A DNA stretch of 64,000 bases from Pelotomaculum terephthalicicum JT (GTDB lineage Bacteria > Bacillota > Desulfotomaculia > Desulfotomaculales > Pelotomaculaceae). The notes below the pieces were generated by a model that was not told the DNA's origin, did no database searches, and saw only the letters and a program-made list of their open reading frames with translations. Numbering within the stretch: position 1 is the stretch's first letter; each line of letters opens with the position of its first letter. Positions 34,634-42,700 of this stretch are shown here, in pieces. Position numbers and translations under genes: made by a program. The stretch spans positions 122,226 through 186,225 of the forward strand of contig NZ_JAKNBL010000003.1 of NCBI RefSeq assembly GCF_022410535.1, in the 5' to 3' direction.

Positions 34634-36313
34634 CTAGGTAATATCAAAATTCAATGCATGGTATGATCTTCCAAGCGGGTTTTTATTATCGTAATTATCC
34701 CAGATAAAGACGTCTACATAGGCTTTACCGCTCAGGCCGGCGGGCAGGGTAAATTCAGCCACGGCCTCGCCTCCGGAAGCTGCCACCACCGCCTGCACGG
34801 CGGCGCAGCCCACCACGCTGCCCCCGGTTGTCGCTGTCGCCCCTGCCCCGTTGCGCAGCTGAATTATCAGCAAAGCGTCCTTGGCGGCATTAATAGCATT
34901 GACAAGCCGGGCTTTAATACAGTACCCGCCGCCCGCGGCGACGGAAGTTATTTGCCTGCCCTGGCAATCCAACAGTGTAACGTTGCTGATGGTCACTTTA
35001 TCCGCAACGTTAACCAGCTTGATCTTATTCACGTATTTCAGCCTGTTGTCCGGTGAATAATCATTGTTCAAGCTACGTAAAATCTGTATATATACCGTCT
35101 CGCTTCCGGATGCATCGGCAACTGCCGCGCCGTTGACTTCATAGGCCAGCAGGCACTGCTGGTTTTTTAATTCCTGCACCGTGCCGCCGTTGTATTCCTC
35201 GCCGCCGGCCGTGACAAACTTAACTTGGCTCAAACCAGAAACACCAAGGCTGTCGAGCAGTGTGCCCAGAAGCACCCCTTTGCCGGCCAGGTCGACAGAA
35301 CTGCCGTCCTCCTTACACTGATAGGTTCCCTGGGCCGGGTCCATCTCTTTCAAGGTTTCAACCGCGTATTTGACTGGCTTGCTCAATTCCTCGCCTTCAA
35401 TGGTGCAGGCCAGGGCTCCCAAATTATATTGATAAGTGACCACCTCACTGTCTAATTTGCCTATCCCGATGGTTCTGGTTTTTATTGTCATATCTCCTGT
35501 TATTGGTATTGGTTTATTCAATTTCGGCTGAAAAGTGGGATAGCTGATATTGAAAATATTGCTTTTTACCGTGGGCTCGCTCCCGTCCAGGGTATAGTAC
35601 ACAATAGCTCCGTAAGGCGTTCCGTCCCCGTGCTGCAGCGTTACTTCCGTGCCCGGGGTAACCGTGCCGGGAGCGGGATAAGCGTCCGGCGCCTCCCACT
35701 GCGGCGGGGGTGCTGTAGTCACTTCAATTATTCCACCCGGCACCAAATTTTGTAATTGCTCACTATGGCAGGCGGTCGGTTCAATCGGCGACCGCTGCCC
35801 ATACATTAATGTTCCTTCCGAATGCCCGATTTCAATCATCGCCTCAACCGGAACTTTTCCTTCTTCAGAGCGATTGGTCGGCGGCCATGTACTCAAGTCA
35901 CCGGTGGCTTCGCCTGCCGGAAAATAATACCGGAGATCTTCCAGCAGCTGCGCTCTGGTAATATCGTGATACCCGCTGCTGGCCTGTTTAAACCTGAACA
36001 TCGTGGCGCTGTCCTTTAAGCCGGCCACGGCCAGAATCGTTTTAAGGGTTGGCCCGGTGCTGTCTCTATAAATTTGCAGGGACGGCCAGTGATTATACCC
36101 GGAATAGGTATAAGTCGCTTGCGGCAGCGCCCTAAGCTCGTCCATGGTAAAGCTTACTTCTCTCTCAACTCCGTTGCCTCTTACCGTTAACGCGATCGTG
36201 TCGTCCGCGCTCGACACTCGCGGCGTCGCCGTAACCAGGAACCCGATAACAACACTCAGCATCACCAGGCCGGCCGCTAGTTTGCGAAAATTTAACCTTC
36301 TATAATGTTCCAT
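34634..36313 (-). CDS. Exported protein with two Moco-fold-like domains, chitobiase-C-like domain and shared C-terminal beta domain
   Basis: Protein of 559 residues. Signal peptide 1-37; class B Moco-fold-like domain 40-210 (YTYSGYNHWPSLQIYRDSTG, LRYYFPAGE, MYGQRSPIEPTACH); chitobiase-C-like domain 215-300 (AIVYYTLDGSEP); a second, divergent copy about 305-430 (GKGVLLGTLLDSLGVSGLSQ, KFVTAGGEEY); and the about 120-residue beta domain (ISNVTLLDCQGRQI to YVDVFIWDNYDN). It is built like the SLH-anchored class B proteins, but the SLH triplet is replaced by the second copy plus the beta domain, which suggests that the beta domain is itself a targeting module. Ribosome site AAAGGTGGAG. Confidence 0.78.
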   Translation of the reverse strand: MEHYRRLNFRKLAAGLVMLSVVIGFLVTATPRVSSADDTIALTVRGNGVEREVSFTMDELRALPQATYTYSGYNHWPSLQIYRDSTGPTLKTILAVAGLKDSATMFRFKQASSGYHDITRAQLLEDLRYYFPAGEATGDLSTWPPTNRSEEGKVPVEAMIEIGHSEGTLMYGQRSPIEPTACHSEQLQNLVPGGIIEVTTAPPPQWEAPDAYPAPGTVTPGTEVTLQHGDGTPYGAIVYYTLDGSEPTVKSNIFNISYPTFQPKLNKPIPITGDMTIKTRTIGIGKLDSEVVTYQYNLGALACTIEGEELSKPVKYAVETLKEMDPAQGTYQCKEDGSSVDLAGKGVLLGTLLDSLGVSGLSQVKFVTAGGEEYNGGTVQELKNQQCLLAYEVNGAAVADASGSETVYIQILRSLNNDYSPDNRLKYVNKIKLVNVADKVTISNVTLLDCQGRQITSVAAGGGYCIKARLVNAINAAKDALLIIQLRNGAGATATTGGSVVGCAAVQAVVAASGGEAVAEFTLPAGLSGKAYVDVFIWDNYDNKNPLGRSYHALNFDIT

Positions 36314-36336
36314 TATTCTCCACCTTTCACAGCACT

Positions 36337-36361
36337 AAATGATAATGAGAAATAATCATTT
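36337..36361. promoter_or_regulatory. AT-rich inverted repeat, metal-regulator-like
   Basis: TGATAAT-N5-ATAATCA (36340-36358), flanked by A and T runs that extend the symmetry (AAATGAT...ATCATTT). It resembles Fur-family boxes but with a wider centre. It lies 24 bp before the start codon of the 34634 gene, inside the operon. Confidence 0.35.
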
Positions 36362-36438
36362 TCAACTACTTATTCACCGCCTTCACAATGACCGTCACCG
36401 CCCTGGCGCCGGACGGTACTGCCGGTCATCACAACCGC

Positions 36439-36852
36439 TTACAACATTCCGATATCATCACTATTGCCGCTGGTGTTAATGGAGGGTGCGCCGCTCTTAC
36501 CAACTTGGAAAAAGAAATCAACCGGCGCGGCCAGTCCGTCCGCTCCTATGGCGATGGTATATTGACCCTCCACCGCGTCATCATTTAGCTGAAACTCCGT
36601 GGAAAAAGCGCCGTTTTTCACCGGCGGCTGCGCCGCGTAGGCAATGCCCCCCTTGGCGTTGCGCACCAGAATGGTGACCTGGTCGATATTTCGCGCTTCT
36701 CCGGAAATCCGGACGTTGTCTCCCGGCTTATAGCTTTGGGAAGAACTCGGTGAATTAAGGTTGACTGACGCTTCATTACCCCCGGCTAAGGCAGCTCCCA
36801 TTAAACACAGGCAGATAATGGGCGCTAATAACATACCAAACATTTTTTTCAT
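36439..36852 (-). CDS. Small exported single Ig-like domain protein
   Basis: Protein of 137 residues: signal peptide (MFGMLLAPIICLCLMGAALA) and one copy of the Ig-like domain (EASVNLNSPSSSQSYKPGDN, VTILVRNAKGG, GQYTIAIGADGL) that occurs at the N-terminus of the 17710 and 31851 proteins. It has no anchor. The ATG at 36852 follows AAGGATG; the frame is open further up but that part has no export signal. It is the first gene of the 37-24 kb operon, behind a very long leader. A free copy of an adhesion-type domain could cap or link its larger relatives, which is speculation. Confidence 0.68.
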   Translation of the reverse strand: MKKMFGMLLAPIICLCLMGAALAGGNEASVNLNSPSSSQSYKPGDNVRISGEARNIDQVTILVRNAKGGIAYAAQPPVKNGAFSTEFQLNDDAVEGQYTIAIGADGLAAPVDFFFQVGKSGAPSINTSGNSDDIGML

Positions 36853-37239
36853 GACTATCATCCTTTTTTGTAGTGGTTTTTGACTGCGACTGCCGCGTCG
36901 CCAGATCCCGCCAGGTTGGGACGTTACGCCAACGCATACGGTTTCCGTGCATCTACTCATATTTTCATCATGCTATTGTAACGCTATTGTTAGTTATCGC
37001 CATCCCCCCTAATCCGGCAATAGTGCGCATTGCTTGTATGAAGCAGGATATCAACTCGTTGACCAATACCGCCTCAAACAGTGACTATGGCCGGGAAATA
37101 TATTGCTTCCGGCCTACGCGAATTCAATTGTAACGCTGAACGTACATGATACTAACCAGTGCTAAATTACTTGGAGTGATTTTGAAGTGAACATGATGCG
37201 GGTATGTAATTATTTAACATGGATCAATATAACATTATT
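36853..37239 (-). other. Long structured 5' leader of the 37-24 kb operon
   Basis: About 387 nt lie between the predicted transcription start (about 37239) and the first gene. Minus-strand hairpins include GGCCGG/CCGGCC around 37091-37114 and GCGAC/GTCGC around 36888-36903. The 11-mer ATTGTAACGCT (plus strand) occurs twice, near 36975 and 37127. No known riboswitch class is recognised. Confidence 0.4.
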
Positions 37240-37245
37240 ACACAC

Positions 37246-37274
37246 AATATAAATCCTCATAACATAAATGTCAA
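37246..37274 (-). promoter_or_regulatory. Promoter of the 37-24 kb surface-protein operon (shared promoter family)
   Basis: Minus strand TTGACA (37274-37269), 17-bp spacer (TTTATGTTATGAGGATT), TATATT (37251-37246). It matches the ecf promoter at 12 of 17 spacer positions or more and shares upstream CATG-ATTGACA. Confidence 0.8.
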
Positions 37275-37347
37275 TTCATGATTTGCATAATTGTATCGCA
37301 ATAAAGTCTATTTATGTAAGGCGATGTAATGCCACATACAAAGTCCA

Positions 37348-37393
37348 ATAAAAAAAGGACCGGCGATGCCCATTTTAAGACGTCGCCGGTCCT
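37348..37393 (-). terminator. Terminator of the S-component / TrmO-FmdE operon
   Basis: The perfect stem AGGACCGGCGA / TCGCCGGTCCT (37356-37366 with 37383-37393) is followed on the minus strand by a run of seven T. It insulates this operon from the promoter at 37246. Confidence 0.88.
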
Positions 37394-37407
37394 CTTCCTT
37401 CTTTTCG

Positions 37408-38232
37408 CTATTCCTTAAACTCAATTGAAAAAATTTGCTGATCGTCAGTATTAAAAAATTCGTCCGCCGTTACCGGCCGCCTGGCGGTTATCGTCAAGCG
37501 GGAACCGTCCTTTTCCCAAACGCTTTGCCCCAAGTCACCGGTTTCGTTATATCTGAACCGCGGAGGATTGGCAAAACGGGCGTTGCTTAAACCCTGCACC
37601 ACATCGGCCAGGCACGGTGAACCGTTTACCGTTACTTTCAACACTCTCGAATTGAGCTGGCCCAAATAATCGTCGGCCACAAGCGCCATGCGTACGCCCA
37701 GCAATAATCCGGCGCACTTTTCCTGGTGGTGGAGCATGGCCTGTTTCATGAAAATTTCCTGACGCATCTCCCTTTTTAACGGACGGATGTACGGAGTAAC
37801 CGGGGAGAAAACAATTTCCTGCTCATAATATGGTTTGATATCCAGCACGGGAGTCCTGTCTATGGCATCCAGGCCGCTGACAAAAAGAAGGTTGTCCCGC
37901 ACCTGCTCCAAACGGACCAGCGATAAGGCAATAGGGTTGGGCCGGCTGACAGCATGCAGGCAGAAAACTCCATATTCGGGCAGGTTGGGGTTAACCTTCC
38001 CGGGAACGACCGTCAGGATATCGCGCCTCGCCTTGTGAAACCACATTTGAATCCATAAATGAGAATTCTCCTCAATACGCAACAATCCGCGCCGGTATTC
38101 AGGAAATATCTCGATCAGGGAGCCTCCTCCCGTAATCGGCACCTGTTCCGGCGCCTTAAATTCGGACTTGACAATTCCTATTGGTTTTATGTTAATCATA
38201 CCGGTCTCATCACTCGCAGCCACCTTTAACAC
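37408..38232 (-). CDS. TrmO (TsaA)-like domain fused to a FmdE-like domain
   Basis: Cytoplasmic protein of up to 274 residues. Residues about 12-145 form a TsaA/TrmO fold (IKPIGIVKSEFKAPEQVP, FCLHAVSRPNPIALS, DIKPYYEQEI); TrmO N6-methylates threonylcarbamoyl-adenosine in tRNA using SAM. Residues about 160-270 resemble FmdE (MLHHQEKCAGLLLGVRMALVA), the non-catalytic subunit type linked to molybdenum/tungsten formylmethanofuran dehydrogenase, here with the usual HGHxCPG reduced to HHQEKCAG. It is the last gene behind two ECF S components. Start is GTG at 38232 or ATG at 38199. The pairing with S components suggests a role in handling the imported compound rather than tRNA modification. Confidence 0.78.
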   Translation of the reverse strand: MLKVAASDETGMINIKPIGIVKSEFKAPEQVPITGGGSLIEIFPEYRRGLLRIEENSHLWIQMWFHKARRDILTVVPGKVNPNLPEYGVFCLHAVSRPNPIALSLVRLEQVRDNLLFVSGLDAIDRTPVLDIKPYYEQEIVFSPVTPYIRPLKREMRQEIFMKQAMLHHQEKCAGLLLGVRMALVADDYLGQLNSRVLKVTVNGSPCLADVVQGLSNARFANPPRFRYNETGDLGQSVWEKDGSRLTITARRPVTADEFFNTDDQQIFSIEFKE

Positions 38233-38269
38233 ATCCTTTCTCCAATGCAGGGATTTAATTATATATATC

Positions 38270-38842
38270 TCATCCTTTACTTATATTTTGGTCCTGTTTT
38301 TGAAATTTCCGAATCTGCCATACGATTTTAAAAGCAATAACCCCCCCCAAACCGCCGGACAGGGCGGCCACGCTCAAACTTAACAGCAATGGGACCGCGG
38401 GAAAGCGATAATATACTAAATTCACCACAACGGTGCCGGCAATATTGCACAACATCCCCGCCAGAAAGGCGCACGGCAGGCAGCATACCCGGTGACCGAT
38501 CAGGAGCAGCCCCAGGTCGGCCAGAATACCCGGCGCGGTATAGCTCAGTAGGCTCATCACCCCTTGTGAGCCGACCATGCCGGTAGCCATTACCAGAATG
38601 GCCTGGACCAAACCGATCAGGGTCATAGTGCCTCTTTTGCCGGTAATGCCAAACCCCAGGACCAGCCACATCATATAGATGCCGCCCGTCACCGCGCCCG
38701 GCGGAATCAAGAGCGGGCCGGCAAGGATATGCGACAGGGGGGCGATTATTGGTTTGACGGCAATTCCAAGGGCGGACACCATGGCTATGACGATCAAATC
38801 ATAGAGAGAAAACTTGTCTAAAAACTTTCGCCAAACGCTCAT
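38270..38842 (-). CDS. ECF transporter S component, second of a tandem pair
   Basis: Integral membrane protein of 190 residues with about six hydrophobic helices (LIVIAMVSALGIAVKPIIAP, YMMWLVLGFGITGKRGTM, GILADLGLLLIGHR). Size, layout and the N-terminal segment before helix 1 fit the substrate-binding subunits of ECF importers, most like the YkoE/ABC_cobalt type; the substrate cannot be assigned. A cysteine group (HRVCCLPCAFLAGMLCNIAG) lies in one helix. It is about four-fifths identical to the preceding gene. Its ATG overlaps (ATGA) the end of a relic ATPase reading frame. It should use the shared EcfA1A2T module at 10-12 kb. Confidence 0.8.
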   Translation of the reverse strand: MSVWRKFLDKFSLYDLIVIAMVSALGIAVKPIIAPLSHILAGPLLIPPGAVTGGIYMMWLVLGFGITGKRGTMTLIGLVQAILVMATGMVGSQGVMSLLSYTAPGILADLGLLLIGHRVCCLPCAFLAGMLCNIAGTVVVNLVYYRFPAVPLLLSLSVAALSGGLGGVIAFKIVWQIRKFQKQDQNISKG

Positions 38843-38854
38843 GAATTCTCACTC

Positions 38855-38990
38855 CGTTTAAGTCTTTCCAAAGCGGCGGCCTTCTTCCTTCTGCCGGCTT
38901 TATCACGCTGGAACATTACTTCGTCCGGGATTAGTACCGGTGGTTTAAGAGCCAGTACCGCCGCCGGAGCCACCGATGTTCGGGTCTCGT
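38855..38990 (-). pseudogene. Relic of an ECF ATPase (Walker B region)
   Basis: In the +1 frame relative to the end of the upstream S-component gene, the DNA reads VAPAAVLALKPPVLIPDEVM, then FQRDKAGRRKKAAALERL. EcfA1 at 11395 reads VALAAVLALDPPVLLLDEVM, then SSLDSAGRKKVAAVLERL at the matching place. The match is also visible at DNA level (both contain GAAGTAATGT). No Walker A or signature is left. The relic frame ends in a TGA that overlaps the next S-component start. Confidence 0.75.
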
Positions 38991-39559
38991 TCTTCACTTG
39001 TGTTCCCACCCCGTTTTTGGAATTTCAATATTTGCTGCAGGATTTTATAAGCAACAATTCCGCCCAGCCCGCCGGACAGGGCTGCGGCACTCAAGCTTAA
39101 GACCAGGGGAATTAAAGGAAGGCGGAAATATACGAAATTCACCATAATGGAACCGGCAATATTGCATAACATCCCCGCCAGAAAGGCGCACGGCAGGCAG
39201 CATACCCGGTGACCGATCAGGAGCAGCCCCAGGTCGGCCAGAATACCCGGCGCGGTATATGTCACTAAACTTATTACCCCATGCGAGCCGACTATGCCGG
39301 TGGCCATAACCAAAATGGCCTGGACAAGACCAATCAGGGTCATGGTGCCCCGTTTACCGGTAATACCGAATCCTAAGACCAGCCACATCATATAGAACCC
39401 GCCTGCCACGGCCCCCGAAGGGATAAAGAGCGGCCCGCTGATAATATGCGCCAGGGGAACAATTATCGGCTTAATGGCTATTCCCAAGGCGGACATCATG
39501 GCCATAATGATTAAATCAAACATTGAGAATTTATCCAGAAACTTTTGCCATATGCTCAT
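38945..39559 (-). CDS. ECF transporter S component, first of a tandem pair
   Basis: Membrane protein of 204 residues, closely related to the next gene (same helices, same HRVCCLPC cysteine group). Its last 15 or so residues (ERDPNIGGSGGGTGS) are not like its twin: they are an out-of-frame reading of the relic ATPase fragment, so the C-terminus was replaced when that fragment was fused on. No strong ribosome site is seen before the ATG at 39559. A convincing promoter was not found in the 39560-39712 gap. First gene of the S1-S2-TrmO/FmdE operon. Confidence 0.8.
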   Translation of the reverse strand: MSIWQKFLDKFSMFDLIIMAMMSALGIAIKPIIVPLAHIISGPLFIPSGAVAGGFYMMWLVLGFGITGKRGTMTLIGLVQAILVMATGIVGSHGVISLVTYTAPGILADLGLLLIGHRVCCLPCAFLAGMLCNIAGSIMVNFVYFRLPLIPLVLSLSAAALSGGLGGIVAYKILQQILKFQKRGGNTSEERDPNIGGSGGGTGS

Positions 39560-39712
39560 ATAATATTCTTATTCCCTTCCATATCCTAAATCTATCTCCC
39601 TAGATACCAGACAATCCGTTCCTGTCATTTGCAACCTGGCTGGCCCGAATAGGCTTTGTCCGCATTGCATTGCTTGCGTTATTAATAGTTTTACACAGAG
39701 GACTTTTGGGGG

Positions 39713-39748
39713 ACTTCCTCCCGGGCCGTTGCCGGCCCGGGAGGAAGT
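39713..39748 (-). terminator. Strong hairpin after the 39777 gene
   Basis: A perfect 16-bp stem ACTTCCTCCCGGGCCG / CGGCCCGGGAGGAAGT with a 4-base loop. There is no U-run on the minus-strand exit side, so it may be a processing or stability element. Related hairpins follow the 49634 and 61488 genes. Confidence 0.6.
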
Positions 39749-39776
39749 TTCTTTGCTGCACAGTTCAAGGCACAGA

Positions 39777-42700
39777 CTAGGGAGTGGTTACGGTTACATA
39801 AATGCTGCTCCGGCTCCAGTTGCCCACGGCGTCGCCGACAGTGACCCGGAAGGTGTAGCCGGTTTTGGCGCTGAGGCCTGTGACATTGTAGCTGGTGGCG
39901 CCGTCCACCGTGGCGATCTGGGTGCCGTTTTGAGTGATCCGGTAGCTCGTCACGCCCACGTTATCAGCAGCGGCGGTCCAGTTCAGGGTCAGGCCGGTTG
40001 CGGTCACACCCGTGGCCGTTACGCTGCTGCCGGCCGGCCAGTAAGGGGCCGACCTGTCGGATGCCGGCGTGGTTGTGATTACAGTCGCGCTGGGGCCGGT
40101 GACGCTCCAGTTGCCCGCGGCGTCGCCGGCGGTGACCCGGAAGGTGTACTGGGTGTCGGCGGCCAAGCCGTCAATGCTGTAGCTGGTCCCGCTTACGGGC
40201 TCGGGTGTGGCCAGTGTGCCGTTGCGGTAGATGCGGTACCCTGTTACGCCGGTATTATCGGTGGCCGCGCTCCAGGTTAGAGCCACGCTCTGACCGTCGG
40301 CGGAAACCACGGCGTTCAGGGAGCTACCGGCGGGCCAGACGGGGGCTGAGCTATCAGCAGATGAATCCAGGCTGACGGTCACGGCGCAGGTGGCGGTGTA
40401 GCCGCCGTCCGCCGTGGTCACGGTGATGGTGGCGCTGCCGGGGGCCACTGCTGTTACCAGGCCGCTGCCGTCGACTGTGGCTACCGCGGTGTTGTCGGAC
40501 GCCCAGGTTACGCTCTGGTTGCTGGCGTCGGCCGGTACAACGGTCGCCGTCAGCTGGCCGGTGCCGCCCACGGTGATGGTGTCGCTGGTCTTGTCGAGGC
40601 TGACTCCTGTTACGTTTATGGTGGATGTCTCGTCGGGCTGCCAGGTGAGGATGGGATAGACGCTGCCTTGCTTGAAGTATTGGCCCAATGCGGGAGCCAA
40701 GGCCTTCAGCTCGTCGGAGGTTTTGCTTACAGCGTTATCTGCTGCATAACCAAGACCTATTGAGGCTGTGGTGTTGAGATAGTAGTTGTTGCTGACATTG
40801 GTGTTGCCCTTGGCATTGCCGATCACGCCGGCGGTAAACGCACCGGTATTGCTCACGGTGATGGAGCCGGCGTTATAGGTGTTTTGCACGGTGCAGGCAG
40901 CATTATTGGTGCAGCCGACCACGCCGCCGGTACGGGCAGTGCCGGAGGTGTTTACACTGGTCACGCTGCCGGTGTTGTAGGCGTTTGTCAGTATGGCGGA
41001 CCCATTGTTCATATAGCCGACCACGCCGCCCACGTTCATCACGCCGCCATTGACCGCGCCGGTATTGGAGAATTGATCCATCGTCGTGGCGGCATAAGCA
41101 TAACCCACTATGCCGCCCACGCTGTAGCCTGTGGAGGCAGCAGTGCTCGTCGCTGTGACGGCGCCCGTATTGGCGCACCTGTTGAGCGTGCAGGCGTCCT
41201 GATTAGTGCCTACGACGCCGCCCACGTTATAGGTTCCGGTGACAGCCCCGTTATTGGTGCATCCGGTTACCGTAACGGTGTTGTTGATGTACCCTACGAC
41301 GCCGCCCACGTTATAGGTTCCGGTGATAGCCCCGTTGTTGGTACATCCGGTTACCGTGGCAGTGTTGCTGGCATAAGCGACAATGCCGCCCACACGCTGG
41401 GAAGTCCCGGTGACGACCGCATTGTTGACGCAGTTTTCAATGACAGATACGCCCTGGGCATAAGCAACAAGTCCCGCGACATACTGATTGCCGGAGACGG
41501 CGCCCGCCATGGTCAGGTTTTTCACCGTAACATCCTGCACATAGCCAAACAGGCCGGTATAGTTCGAGCTGGCGTTAATCGTCAGCGTGACGGTCCTGCC
41601 GCTGCCGTCGAAGGCGCCGGCATATTTCTTGGTACTGCTGTTGCCGATGGGCGTCCAGGTCACTTCAGACAAGTCGATGTCGTTCATCAGCTTGCCTTTG
41701 ATGGCATTGTTAAGGCCGGTGTTGACCTGGTTGGCGAACCACAGCATATGGTCGGCGGTGGAAAGCTCGTAGACATCATCAGCGTCCTTGCCGGGGGCGG
41801 GCGAAGCCGAAACCGTGATGGCCTGCTCCGCCGTCATGGTCACGCCCTCGTAAGTGTAGCTGACGGTGATCTTGGTGTCGGCTGGAGTCAGCGCGGTCCC
41901 GGTGTCGGGGCTGAGGGTATACGCATCGGCCGTCAGGGTCGCGGTGATGCCGTTGGTATACGTGGCCCTCACGACCATGCCGGCGGGATTGAAGGTCTCA
42001 CCCGCGGCATACAGGAGATTGGCGGGCGGAGTCTGAATGGCGATGCCGGCCAGGGCATTGGCTTGAACGGCAATGGTGAAGTCGTAGCTGTATGCTGTTC
42101 CGCCGTAGACGCCGCTGACGGTGATGGTGGTGTCTGTTGTTTCGAGGGCAGTGGTTTTGCTGATCGTGTAGTTGGTGATCTTTTCCCTGGTGCCGTCGCT
42201 GTAATTGGCCCAGATGGCCAGGCTGGCGGTGTCAAAGGTCTGTCCTGCCACATAGTTGAGCTTGGCGGGATCGGATTCCTTGGTGATGCTGGTTAAGGTC
42301 GCGCTGTCCCCCACCTGGACCCGCAGGATGGGATAGCCGTTGTTGATATTGCCGGTATCCGCCACAAAGGCCCTGCCGTCGCCGTTGAGCGCCTCAAGGA
42401 ATGCGGCTGTCTTCATCTCGGCCGCGGTTCTTTCGGTTACCCCGCCACCGGATGAATATCCGCCGCCGGGCGCCGAACCGGTCAGCCAATAGCAATTGCT
42501 TATCGTGTGAATGCCGCCGTTATTGTGGCCGATGGCATAGGTGCAGCTGGCGGGTCCCGTAATGGTGCCTATGTTGTAGCAGTTGTAGATACTGACTTCG
42601 TTGGCGCCGCTGATGCCGCCGTTCCCATCGTTGTAGTTGTTTATCACATTGCCGGCGTTATAGCAGTTCTTGATGTAACCGCCGTTCCAGCCCGCGCCCA

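Noticed and set aside
40884..42296. Long plus-strand frame (470 codons) opposite the GLUG-protein gene
   Set aside because: It is the antisense of repetitive GC-rich coding sequence, rich in His/Gly/Ala, without a ribosome site or domain. The minus-strand protein has clear signal peptide and repeats.
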